A stretch of 64,000 nt of DNA. It comes from Nematostella vectensis. Lineage: Eukaryota; Cnidaria; Anthozoa; Actiniaria; Edwardsiidae. The stretch lies in assembly GCF_932526225.1 (NCBI RefSeq), contig NC_064044.1:9806050-9870049 (forward strand), read 5' to 3'. Under the pieces are notes generated by a model. It worked only from the letters and a program-made list of their open reading frames with translations. It had not been told where the DNA came from and did no database searches. The translations under genes were made by a program, and so were the position numbers. Of the stretch, positions 22,761 to 34,037 are shown piece after piece; position 1 is the stretch's first letter; each line of letters opens with the position of its first letter.

Positions 22761-23341
22761 CTTTAATAACGACATACATAATTTGTCGTATTTCGAAAGT
22801 TTCGCACTGTTATTTCAGTCAGAACTCTAGATATCGACTTTTTTCCCACGGTCACGTGATTGATGACGTCATATTTTAAAAGTTCATAATTGTAAAATCC
22901 CATGTGCTATTTGTATATTTCGAAAGTTTCGTAATGTTTTCTCAATAGGAACTCGAGAAAATATTTTTTCCCACGGTCACGTGATTGATGACGTCATGAG
23001 AATAACTAATACGGCGTTGTCTTCGTTATTACATTTGTACACTTAGGTTAAAGTTTGATGACTATCGGTGAAAATGGGACGTAGATATTGCGACAATTGT
23101 GTATTGTAACGACTTGCCTGCTGGAACATTCAACGTCACACAGTCACGTGATTAATAATATTTGATATCATACATGCATGAATATGTTTGTTGTACTTTT
23201 TGTACAATCGTGTCAAAATTTCGTGACAATCGGCCAAATACCTGCCGAGATATTACACAAATCATCACATTTGAGTTGCCTGCTAACTTCACTGAGTTGC
23301 CTGCTGAGTTGCCTGCCAGCTTTACTATGGTGGCTGGGTGA

Positions 23342-23950
23342 ACTGAGGGGTGTCATTGTTTGGCTTGGTTGATTGAAGGATTAGTTCAGGGGAATCACTG
23401 CTTAGCTGATTGAACTTTGAGGCATCTCTGATCTCGAACCAGAATACTGAATATGATACAACCACTGGTATTTGTAATCTTTAATAAGATCTCTTGAGTG
23501 CAGAGATATAATATACAACTGCTACAGATGGCAGGGCCGTAGCTAGGAAACTTTGTTCAGGGTGGGGCGGGAGGGGGGGGGGGGGAGGCAGCCTCAGATA
23601 TTACTTATTTGCTTCGGGGACAGATGCTAATTTTTCATGTGTCTTTTGTAAATTCCTGCTCTACAAAAGGTAAGGTTGCCCCACTGCTACGTCCCTATAA
23701 TAATTATATTTCATGTACTGTGCTACATACCTTCCCTAATACGACTGCAATGAAATTCATTTACCTGCAACCTACCAATATATGTAACTTGGGCAAAAAC
23801 CGCTGCGGCGAGAAGGGGCTAACAGAGGCTTTATTTGGTTTATTTATTTTTTGTCTCGATCCGTTCCGAAGAGGTACGAGGATGACAGAAACAACTGCAT
23901 TCTGTAACACAGTGTCCTTTGGTGCTTTTCTATTGCAATTCTATCAACAG
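23342..23950. other. Intergenic DNA, no gene
   Basis: A G-rich patch near 23570-23590 and unique-looking sequence. A 170-codon plus-strand frame (23609-24121) runs through into the small element at 23961 and shows no domain, so I do not call it. Confidence 0.4.
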
Positions 23951-23960
23951 GCCCGTGTAA

Positions 23961-24139
23961 CAGTCTCGTACCCAGACGAAGCGCGATGCATTTTGGGGAG
24001 ATTGAAGAAGCGCACGGTGCATGACGGTCAGGATGCGGTTTCAGAGGTCGGAATTCGCTTGTTTTTTTTTTTCTCGTCTCCGCTTCAGGATTCCTGTGGA
24101 TGTCCGCGCAACAGCAGATAACGACTGGGTACGAGTCTG
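23961..24139. mobile_element. 179 bp inverted-repeat element with 9 bp target duplication
   Basis: The ends are 'cagtctcgtacccag' at 23961 and 'ctgggtacgagtctg' ending at 24139, a 15 bp inverted repeat with one mismatch. The direct repeat CCCGTGTAA is at 23952-23960 and 24140-24148. It is non-coding. The 9 bp duplication is characteristic of Mutator-like elements. Confidence 0.85.
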
Positions 24140-24569
24140 CCCGTGTAATGCGATGAGTAATTTTACTAAAAGACTACATTTGGTAGTAGTCTGAGTCAAA
24201 TCCCTAGACAATTGTGTTGCTAATATTTTTTTATCACTATAACTCCTTACACGAGGAAGGTTTGGAACATTTTATGGCGTAAGTCAACCAATTCATTATC
24301 ATGCATACATTTGCTAGTCAGATGATTTGGAGCTACAATTCTAAGCTGTCAGTGCAAAGTAATATGTGCTATCTCCCTAAACCAATGCGATTCCAAATTC
24401 AATTACTCCCCCACCCCACTCCACCCACCTATATAGGTATTTCACCAATATTTTTATACAATGTAAATTCCTAGGGCTGGGAGGTCCTTTAAGAAAATTA
24501 GCTGTGTCAGTGGGTAGGGGGTTATGAATCTGGAGTTATACATGCCTAATCTATTTACCAATCATAGGG

Positions 24570-24828
24570 GTTAATTTCCCGAGTGGCTGCATAACTCTCT
24601 GTGTCCATTTATCTATAGGGGCGTTGACTAATACCCTAAGTGGCTGTATACATCTCTGCATGCAAATTCATCTATAGGGGCGTTAGCTAATACCCCGAGT
24701 GGCTGCATTACATTTTGTGTCTATTTATCTATAGTGGCATTGGTTATTTCTGAGTGGCTGTATAACTTTCTGTGTGCCCATCTGGCTGTATGACTCTCTG
24801 CATGACAATTCATCTATAGGGGTGTTAC
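24570..24828. repeat. Degenerate tandem array, unit about 64 bp
   Basis: About four to five copies built on 'gagtggctgcat' and 'tctataggggcgttgactaa'. A further unit ('ctaataccctgagtagctgt') reappears at 25608, on the other side of the insertion listed next. Confidence 0.75.
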
Positions 24829-25601
24829 CAAGAGACCATGATGTAAGAGAACGAATCCCCCGTATTAGGGTATGTCCCAATGATGACGTCCGTAAAAACT
24901 ATTTTTAGAACAAGCAGTTATTTTTAGATACGTCTCTGATTGAAAAAGTTATATCCAGAACTTAATACCATTATATTCACACCGATATTACAAATAAAAG
25001 ATTTCAAGTCTTTATAATGAAGTCAATCTTATTCTAGTGACAAGGGTTTCTTGAGTGACATGATTTTCTGAACATTTGCGTGAAAAATTGAAGTTCATTC
25101 ATCTAAAAATGTTATAAATCAAAGAAAAACAATGGCCTTCTTGTATTAAAATACATAACATAGACTCTGAGAATGCCTAGGTATTCTATCTCACCGAATT
25201 GCAGAGAAAAAGAACTTTTTAGGAGTCTGCACGATGCATCTTGAATGAACTCCAAATTTACCGTCTCCCCGACGTCTTCCCGTTAAATTATTTATAAAAC
25301 ACATAGATAACTGAACATTAGATAACTTAACAGATAACAGGACACCACCCCATGAGTAGCATTGTGATCATGAGCCTTGAAGAGCAGCTAAAAGGATAAA
25401 AACAGTTAGCGAACGAAGTAAAGAAGTGCAGAGGGAAAAAAATGGTGTGAAATTGTACTAGCTCGGGGCGCCCATAACCAAATATGGCGCGACGAACCAT
25501 GTATGGATGCTATGATTGACAAGCTCGCGCTATCTAAAAATAGCTTTCATGGACGGCATCATGGGCCACGGGGATTCGTTCTTTTATATCATGGTCTCTT
25601 G
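24829..25601. mobile_element. 773 bp inverted-repeat element inserted in the 64 bp array
   Basis: The ends are 'caagagaccatgatgtaaga' and its imperfect complement ending at 25601. The inverted similarity continues for about 100 bases with gaps ('aacgaatcccc', 'gctatttttaga'). The direct repeat GTGTTAC lies at 24822-24828 and 25602-25608. Joining the flanks restores an ordinary array unit. Internal sequence is non-coding. A 7-8 bp duplication would fit hAT-like elements, but the class is unproven. Confidence 0.8.
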
Positions 25602-25647
25602 GTGTTACCTAATACCCTGAGTAGCTGTATTACATTCGGAATCCTCA

Positions 25648-25653
25648 TTTATT
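25648..25653 (-). terminator. AATAAA overlapping the PARP stop codon
   Basis: On the minus strand the stop TAA is followed by ATAAATG, so AATAAA begins at the second base of the stop codon. If this signal is used, the 3' UTR would be only about 20 bases. The downstream DNA is the 64 bp array and the 773 bp element. Confidence 0.35.
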
Positions 25654-28600
25654 TACTGGAAAGTTATCAGGTACTCAGGATAGCACTGACTGTCGTGAAA
25701 AACTACGAATACACTTCCTCCGCCATTGTCTACTGAGTCGTACAGAATCTCCGGTATTGAAGCATTTATGCAGGGAGGGTTGAGGAGACCTTGGCGACCC
25801 TGTGTATATTTCCCAACTAGGACCTTGGCTACGTACATGTGTCTGCCATTTCCACTTTGATGTGCGTAACCCATGGAGTAAGAGGCGCTTGCTGCGAAGT
25901 ATACACCATTTCCTAATGCAGTACCTATAAGATAATAACAACAATTTACTGTAGTGTCTTTAAAAAAAATGTTTATTCGTTTTTATTTCTTGTGCTGTGT
26001 CTCTTCCGTATAGTAAATTGCATATTGTATTGACTATGGTCGCGGTATTCAATGGCACACTATGTTGCGCTTTTCGACATCTCGCCGCCTCGACCTCGTA
26101 TCGTTAAACCCCGTGAAAACAGCGTGTAAACTTTGTGTTTCTGGGCCACAACATTATGCTGTGCGTTATGTATGCAATGTTGGAATGTGCTGGGTGGCGC
26201 TGGAAGATGTGGAAATTCCGTTATCACTTGTCGTTTAGTGAACCGAACAAAGCAAATTGTGTGTACACACAGACGTCGTTGTTCTTTTGATTTGCAATGT
26301 TCGCACAAACGCACACTTAACATCGACGGACATTTCGACAGCATCGATCCGCGTTATCAGTGCTTGACGACATTTGACGGCACGAAAAAACACTTTAATT
26401 TGCTGCTCTATAGTTCTTAAACTTTATCTATAACGTCACCCTTCCCCAATAACGAGGTATTTGGTGCCTTACCGCTTGCTTTCCCTGCAAAGCTTCTGTT
26501 GAATCCTTGTGTGTTGATGGCGCTGACGTTTGAGCCATTAGTTCCGTGAAAAAGAGTTCTCTCATTGTTTATTCCTACGTTGTCTTTGTCCATTTTGTCC
26601 TTCTTAACCATGTACGCTCGGTAGAGGTGAGGGTTTTGTACGCGTTGAATCTGATTGATATTACCAGTTCCACCCGTACTATAAAATAAGTGTAATATGT
26701 TATGTGTTGTTGTCAATGATAATTATGTATGGCGACGGAGCAACATCATATATGATAACAAGGGCGTCGGAGTGGTCCCAAAAGTGCAGGGGGGGGGGGG
26801 GGGGGGGGAGGGGGCGGAAGTGACCGGGGGGAGGGGGTTGGAGGGTGATTGAGATAGAGAACAGATAGAAGTGAATACAAAAAGTTGTAAAAATACCACA
26901 CTTGTAACATAATTTATGTACAAACCGTGCGTTCATGTAAAAAAAAAACTTTTGAAAGTAGGGGGGGGGGGGGGTTGGGGGGGGGCAAGCGTGAACAGTC
27001 CGCCGCCACTGTGTAGATATAAGAGGACATTGGCAACTTTCAGAGGACATTGTTAACTTGTTATAAATTAAAGCCATACACTATGTGCCTGCCTACCAGA
27101 CTGCCTACCTGACTACCAGATGTTCTACCAGATAAAACCGCAATACGTAAATAACTAGCTACAAACCTTTTGAAAAGATTGCTGACTGTCTGGTATTCAG
27201 TCGAAGTTTGTGACAGATTGACCGTGTGCACTGTCTTTTCCTTGCCATCCGTCCCCACAGGCATCGGATCCCAATTTGGAGGTAGAGAGACCGAGCTTCC
27301 TGCAGAAGATATAAAATTGTAGGGTCAGGAGGCGAGAACCCTAGAAATGGGAGAGGGCTGAATATTATTCCAAATCCCTATGTCTAATTTTTATTTAGGT
27401 ATCTTATAAGTCCAAATACATCGAATGTGAGAAAGTTTTTAGGAAAATATTTGATTATTAAAATTGAACTTTTGAACAAAAGGAAGATCCCAAACGTTTG
27501 ATAACTGACGGGGAGGTTACTGAATTTCTTTGCTTTTTCTTCTTCTTGTGACCAGTTTGTGAGTGTGACTGTGCTTTATATCCAAAGGTTTCACGCTCTT
27601 CTCTTTGGGTGAATTACGTTGCCGGCTCTCCATATATTGCAATGTCCAGTTCCTTCAAGAATAACTCTACATCCACGTCTTTTAGGGATAAATTAATGTT
27701 TGCATACAAAAGAAAGGCCTTAGGGTGTTTTTATTACCTGAAGTAACTCCCACAATTCCCCGCGTCACTGTTATCTGCTGTCCACCGCTTTGACTGACAC
27801 CTGTCATCGTAGCCATGGTGATCACGAACGTTTCGTGACCGTGCTTGACGGTAACGCTTGGTGTCTTGTTGCTATGGGCCTTCTCGATCTCTGCATTCAC
27901 GTGTTTGTCGAACACCACAGAAGTACCGTTCTTGTTATACTGCCAGCGAATGGTCTTGTACAGCACCGAGGCATGCTCTTTGGCCTTGTCTTTCTCTTTA
28001 CGATCGTTTAGCTCTTTCCAAACGTCATTGACAAGCGACATTACATCTTGTGCCCCGCCTCCGATAACGACTCGATTTGACGCATCATCGAAATTTATAT
28101 CTATGTCGTTCTTGAAAGCTTTTGCGCTTAACGTCTGGCGCTGTGAGCTGCTTAGACTCGACACTGCCTCGTCTTTAACCTCCTGAGTTACGCAGACGCT
28201 TTTAAAAGCATCAACCAGGGCTTTCACTGCGTCGTCGACGGCATTATTACTTTTTCCATAGACTGTGAACTTCACAGTGTCTTGGGAACGAGGCTGGATT
28301 ACTGCTGACTGCGAATTCTTGGAGGAGTAAGACTTTCTCGGCGAGACCGCTTTCTTGAATAAGGACGATGTGCCGAGTTTATGCAGTTGGAGCTGAAAGG
28401 CTTGCAGCAAGGTGGCCTTGTTGAAAATAACGACCTTAATCTCGGTGATGCTGTTCAGCTTGGGGCAGATATTCCTGAATGCATTAAAGGTCAGGTCGGC
28501 AGAGTCGGCCTCGGAAAGCCCAAAGCCACCTGTGCCACACGCTGGGAGCGACACTGACTTAAATCCCTGAGCATCGCCCGCCTGGAGACAACTTTCCAAG

Positions 28601-31600
28601 CACTGCGACAGCTGCGTTTTGCTGTTACCTCCAGGAACCATGTGGATCACGTGATTGACACCCAGGTTGTAGCCTCTTGTAATCACCGCTGAACCAGCAG
28701 GTTGCTGGCCTAGTTGTGAGCATTCTTGTTGGAGGCGTGGTCCCGCCGCTGCAGAAACTGCTTTGCTTACTTCTCCAGCTTGCTGCATATCCATGGAGGT
28801 GCCAATGATATTCACAATCGCATCTACTGGGGCGTTTTCTTTGGTCAAATCGCCAGGGACTACCCGAATGAGAACACCGCTGATTTGAGCAGGCATGGTG
28901 GAGCTTGCTTGAGCAACAGGCATAGGAGCACCTTTGGATGTTAAGCTATTAAATTCTGTTTGGAATGCAGTTACCAACGCCTGGTCTTGAGGGAACACGA
29001 CCAAACTAATATCGGTAATCCCTGTGTTGGGGTTGGCTCTGCAGTAGTTTAATGCGCTGCTTAGCATTATTCTGCAGGCCTCATGGTGTGGAAAGCTGAA
29101 TCCACCTGTTCCTATGATAGGAAAGGCAATTGTATTCATCCCTAGCAGATCTGTGTTTTCCAAGCAGCTTTGTACCAGTTTATCAAGTCCCTGTAAAAGA
29201 ATAATCAATTAAGCGTTATTCCATATAAAAGAAGATAATATAATATTATAATCCATATAATAAACTTCATGTTTCTTTACACATTGTTCCCTTTCTTTGA
29301 CACGTACTTTCTTCCTATATGGCCTTTATCCTTTCTCGTCTCCTTACGTTCTCATTCCATCCATTTCCCTCTATTATTTATACCCTACTTTCTTCCTCCC
29401 GTTCTACATTTTGCCGATCTATCCTACCTGCGCTGCGTCCACATCTTCTTTTATCTATTCTTTCTCTCTTTTATTCTTTCCATTTTCCTACCTACCACCT
29501 CTGCTCTCTTTAAATTTCCTCCCTTCCTCCTTTCCTTCCTCTAGAAATCCTTACAGATTCATAACTCACGTTAGCCGCGGAGCCGTTGACACCGTTCCAG
29601 TTGGAACATTGTCCATGCATCACATGCTTGCAGTTAGTCATAGAACCACTTGAGGTGACTGTAACACCGCCGGAAGTCGGTGTGTTTTGTACTGCTTGCT
29701 GTAGCTGCGGGTCAGCGGAGTAAAAGGCTTTGGCAAGCTGGCCTTGGGTTAGGGTGACTAAAATATCCGCCTGGAGGGTTGGAAACAAAGTCAGCTTCAT
29801 AATCACATAACGTCTTTCTATACCAAGGCCAATCATAATACTATTGATTATACTTATTATATGCACAGTAACTTTCCCTTTTCACCCATCACACATCATC
29901 AATATCTTGAAGTGTGATTGTCAAATAACCTAGTCTCTTCTGTTCAAGCTCATCTCTCTTAAATTATTATTGATATCTTACCTTTTGTTTAACAATGTCT
30001 CCCTGGTTCCACGCTATCACTGTCTTCCCTACTGACACCTGGTTTCCACCTAAGTGCGGAATGACAAACCCTTCCTCGTCCTCGCTGTCTTCCCCCGAGT
30101 CGCTCTCGCTTCCCCGACCAGTAAATGACTGCCATAATTTACTAAGAAGTGGTTTGCCAGCGCGACGCTGTGCATTCTGGGCCGATCCGTTACCGCCGGT
30201 AGACTGTCCAGCAGAGGGTCCCTGGAGCTGCGGTTGCGCAACCTCAATGACACAGTGGTGTTCTTGCTCCACAGTTCTGGTCAGCGCGGCTTCTTTTCCA
30301 TCAGCAAAAAGCTTTTTCAGGCCAGGCTGAGTGACTTGCGACGACTTTGTAACGATGGTACCTACAAGCTGCACTAAAGCAGCCTTGGCCCTGCTGATGC
30401 CATTCTTCGTTCCAGTGATTGAAAGCTCGTTGGACTTGATTGTAGGAGCAAACTTCACGCCTTGGTCCTTGAGTTTCTCTTCGAAACCCTTCAAGTCCGT
30501 CATCCTGTGCCACACGATATAACGACGTTGCACGGCAGACGCTAAGGGGTACTTTTCTGTTTTAATGGCGTTTTCTTCAAGAAACCTTTTAACTCGCTGC
30601 TCCGCTTTATCGACATCATCTGCAAATCCAGTGAACCAAGTCTCGTTCCACTTGTTCCTTCGTACATAGACATTACACCTTCCTTTGACATCGTCACAAA
30701 CTGCGCTCCATTGTTTGCTTGCAAGAAGATCTTGATTGTCCTTTCCCACGTCGATCTTGACCTCCTTAATGAGCTTGGTAACTACTTCAGAGGCTTTGTC
30801 TGCCTCGGTGCTGGAGCTTCCAAAAACAGAACACTTCCCGCTGACTTCAGCGATGGAGAAGACTGCTTCAATCTTCTGTTTCTTCATCTCTTCCTTAACC
30901 CTTGCAAGACCCTGGTCAGTATTGAGCATCTCTGCGACGTTAGCGCTTAATGACAGCGTTTTTCCTGACATTTGTCCGAGCTTTTGGTAGACCTTCATGA
31001 TAGCTTTCTCATACTGTTCCTTGGGGCCTTTCACTAAGACCTCTTGTTTTTGTAAATCAACTTGCACTATCATATCAGGATACTCTACCTGTATTGCTTT
31101 ACCAAATTCAAGTTTGTCAAGAAGGAATATTTTCTCTTCGTCTGTATCACCACTGTTAATAGTCGTCTCCTTGTAAGACTTGGCCTGAAGATTTTTTTCG
31201 ATTTCTTCTTTTAAGGATTTCAAGCATGTCACCTTAATTTGCCTGCAGTTTGCGTCTTGTTGGAAATAAAAACTGTTTTGTCCACGCTCTTGCTTAAGTG
31301 TTGTAAGACTCCGCAGCAATAGTTTCCAGGAGTCGGCACCAGTTCCAGGTACATCATAATCAAAGCTTACGAATCTGGCCATCATAGAATCGAAAACTTC
31401 GACAGCATCATCGTGTCTGTTTGCACATGTCGGGTCTTTTTCTGTGATGGTTTGAGTCCTGGAATTGCTTTTGTATACCAAATCGAATCCAATTTCTCGA
31501 AGAGATGTCACAAGTTCAAGAAAGTACTTCGATTTTCTCACGAATTCCATGATATTTAGGTCAACTGCGACCTCGATGATTCCTGGCTTATAATCAGTTG

Positions 31601-34037
31601 GGGTTTGGCTAGAACTGGTTGTCTCCTTGTTGCCTCCATTATGCTTGGGGTTGGTGGTCTGGCCGTGATGTTTCGGACCTTCTTCATCCATGGATTGTGG
31701 CACCCCTGTCAGCTTTAGTATGGAGTCACCAAGCTTATGCTCCTTGCTGAGCAGGTTTTTAACAACTGTAGAAAAAACGAAATATGAAAATGTCTCAAAT
31801 GAAGATGCAAAGGGAGTCAGATGATAACTAATTTTCCGAGTGGTGATGTTTCATTTGTTTCCCTTGGCCACGGTTTACTGATAAACCTCCACAACATATG
31901 TGAGAAGCAGTAAGCTATCCCGATAAATGCGAAGCAGAGAACGTACAGTCGTAGGATTGAGAGTGAAGAAACGGACAAAGCACGTATTGCGAGGCTGGGA
32001 AATGAATTTGTCTTGCTTGTTTGCTCCAGTCCTCCTTATCCCAAACTTCTTTCTCCAAACCTTCCCCCTTCCCTATTCCTAACAGGCCTAATAAGAGGCA
32101 AGCCCAAGATTGATCAAAAGCGCAAAAAAGTGTGGATCGGCCAAACAGAAGCAAACGAATGTATGCACTTACTCTTTCCTTGCAATAGGAAATAAATATC
32201 ACTAGTAAAAGCCAGTCTTAAATGGCTTGACTTAGGCTAGAATGACTGTACCACCTCCCACTCCCCAAAAAGTCTCAACATATCTCAAGCCCAACTTCTT
32301 ACTCTAACAAGTTACTCACCTTCTTGGCTATTAAAGTAGATGACGGCTGTGTTGTTGCCCTCAGTGAACTCCAGCTTGTTTACCTCCCCGCCACCGTTTT
32401 TGGCATTAGCAAAGTAGAATCGCAGCTGATCAAAAGTGGTGCCGCTGGCGAATCCTTCCACCCTGACACACCAGGTGGGGTTATGACAAAGGCGAGTGAT
32501 GGTGACCTTGGCCCCCTCTAATGGCGTCTTGCTGATTTTCTCTTCTGCTTTACTAAAGTCTGAAAATAATGATACATTTATAGGGTTCGAATCTCACCCC
32601 CGTCATAAGAAAGACGCTCGGTACATGTGTGCAGGCCTAGAACAAACGCCGTTCTTTTCATTTGCCGTTTCAAATGCAAAGGCTTGCCAATGATAAGTCG
32701 ATTGTTTATGTCGATTTGCATGCAATTGGGTCGGTACATGAAAATATCGCGTTTGTCCTAGGTCTCGGCCTCCTTGGAGAATTTGAAAGAAAAGAAGTGG
32801 AAGAGTAAGAGGGAGAGAGTATGGGGGGATTCTTAACCGATTTTTTAAACAGGAAACCCAAATCATTTGCTTTTTTCTATCACCTCGAGTTGACAGATGC
32901 CTGCGGAAAATTCTGATAGAAGGCTCACTTACCTCGCATGCAGTCAAAGAAAACGAGAAATTCTCCCTCGTGGATTGGCGCAATACGGGCCACACCCTCT
33001 GTCGTCATTGCCTCAAGGTAGTTCTTAAGTGTCTCGATGTCACATCTGTTACCCACGCTCACAAGGAACTTGCTGTGATTGCTATTGTTTTGACTGGACT
33101 CTTGTCTGTTTTGTTTTCTTCTTTGGTTTCGTTTCCTTTTGTTATTGTTCTGCTTCACTTTCCTTGCCGGAGCATGCTTCCAGTCTTCGTTCTTGTCATG
33201 TAGTTCTATCACGTCTGGCCTTGTCTCATTCTCGCCTGTGCCCGGCGTAGGTTGAGTCCATGCAGTTCGACCTCGACCCCTTCCTCTCGATGCCCGGTCT
33301 CTTTTGAATGACTGGTATGACTGCTCTCCGCTGTAATCACTGCTTTGGTCGGATTGATTATCTTCCCCGAAATACCCCATATCCTGCGAGCCACTTCCAT
33401 ATCCTTCGATCCTTGTTCTTTCTTCTGTACCTCCTCTTCCCCTACCTCTACCATCTGCTCCTCCCCCTCTCGATCCTCCTCCTGTGCCTCTTCCTCTTCC
33501 TCCTCCTCCTTCCCCTCCTCCTCTTCCTCCTCCATTTCCTCCTCTTCCTCCCCATCCTCCTTCTCCTCCTCCTCTTCCTCTTCCTCCCCCTCTTCCTATT
33601 CCCCCTCCTGCACCATTACCCTCACCTCCTCCTCTTCCCCTCCATCCACCTCTCCCCCCTCTTTGTACTCCTCCTCTTCTCCATCCTTCCATTCCATTTT
33701 CTCTTTTCGCACCGTACCCTTCATTTGCATCATTTGAGTTCTTTCTTACGTCACTGCCCAAGTCTTCAAGACAACTCCAAGCCAAACTCGCATTATTACG
33801 AACATCGGGTCTCCCTAATACTTTTCGTATTTGATAACGAGGGATGTTTTTGAAGTGTTCCTGGAGTTTCCGTACTTTTCCCTCAAAGTCAAGGTTTTCA
33901 AGACTTGGCTTCGAGCTTTCTATATGATCATTTCTCGCTGCAGATGCCTCTTGTGGATTGCAATCTTTTACGTCCTCAACGTGATCTTCAGGAAGTCCCA
34001 GGTACACCTCATCTGTGCTAATCTCCTCACTTGCCAT
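25653..34037 (-). CDS. PARP14-like macrodomain mono-ADP-ribosyltransferase
   Basis: Coding exons: 34037-32933, 32559-32320, 31765-29982, 29770-29570, 29190-27738, 27299-27167, 26678-26473, 25924-25653. All introns are GT-AG and the lengths sum to 5394 bases, giving 1797 aa. An in-frame TAA about 39 bases upstream supports the start. Domains: CUE-like helix bundle (51-93), RGG-rich disorder (about 115-215), RRM-like folds (about 323-395 and 398-470), KH-like region (about 500-1000), macro 1 (about 1028-1197, spanning three exons), macro 2 (about 1210-1385), KH-like (about 1415-1510), WWE (about 1520-1590, RWQYNKNGTSVVFD) and the PARP catalytic domain (about 1603-1797). The catalytic part has LFHGT, GNGVYFA and YPEYLITF, the H-Y-L-type signature of mono-ADP-ribosyltransferases. 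The macro domains lack the NAAN and glycine loops of active hydrolases. It probably modifies proteins in stress or antiviral responses, an inference from vertebrate PARP14. Confidence 0.9.
26051..26242. repeat. Dispersed repeat in PARP intron 7, inverted match to 38160-38361
   Basis: About 190 bases ('ggcacactatgttgcgcttt', 'ctgggccacaacattatgct', 'tgctgggtggcgctgg') occur in the opposite orientation inside the element at 38120-38722. It is part of a dispersed element family. Confidence 0.85.
26788..26990. repeat. Two poly-G tracts in PARP intron 6
   Basis: G runs of about 21 bases near 26789 and of 13 and 8 bases near 26960-26985, separated by 150 bases. They give C runs in the transcript. 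Length errors in assembly are likely. Confidence 0.8.
29230..29545. other. Long pyrimidine tract in PARP intron 4
   Basis: The plus strand is C/T-rich for about 280 bases, so the transcript is purine-rich here. The overlapping plus-strand open frames are compositional and are not called as genes. Confidence 0.5.
33430..33690. repeat. Low-complexity codon array encoding the RGG segment
   Basis: Imperfect trinucleotide repeats ('cctcctcttcc' on the plus strand) encode the Arg/Gly-rich segment of the PARP-like protein on the minus strand. The three plus-strand open frames of 116-181 codons here are antisense shadows of this composition. Confidence 0.85.

Larger units (their letters stand above)
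17335..23330. mobile_element. 6 kb foldback element with long inverted arms and internal 117 bp arrays
   Basis: The ends are perfectly inverted: 'ccatagtaaagctggcaggc' at 17335 and its complement ending at 23330. The direct repeat TGGCTGGGTGA lies at 17324-17334 and at 23331-23341. The outer 1 kb of each arm matches inverted, for example 'ttaatcacgtgactgtgtga' at 17511 with its complement near 23140, and 'tgacgtcatcaatcacgtga' on both sides. Inside, a 117 bp unit occurs about 7 times reversed (18314-19150) and about 21 times forward (19524-21985). A unique centre lies at 19151-19520. No transposase is encoded; the recurring 'HNELPAVLSSCLLYVFIKVN' frames are array artefacts. This is a foldback-type, non-autonomous DNA element with a long target repeat, compatible with a Mutator-like origin. 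Confidence 0.85.

Noticed and set aside
23609-24121. 170-codon plus-strand frame
   Set aside because: It spans the border and body of a 179 bp inverted-repeat element with exact target duplication and has no domain features.
32582-32600. B-box-like 'gggttcgaatctcaccc'
   Set aside because: No A-box or cloverleaf upstream; lies beside a PARP exon border.
33308-33853. Leu/Pro/Ser-rich plus-strand frames up to 181 codons
   Set aside because: Antisense shadows of the RGG-coding segment of the PARP-like gene.
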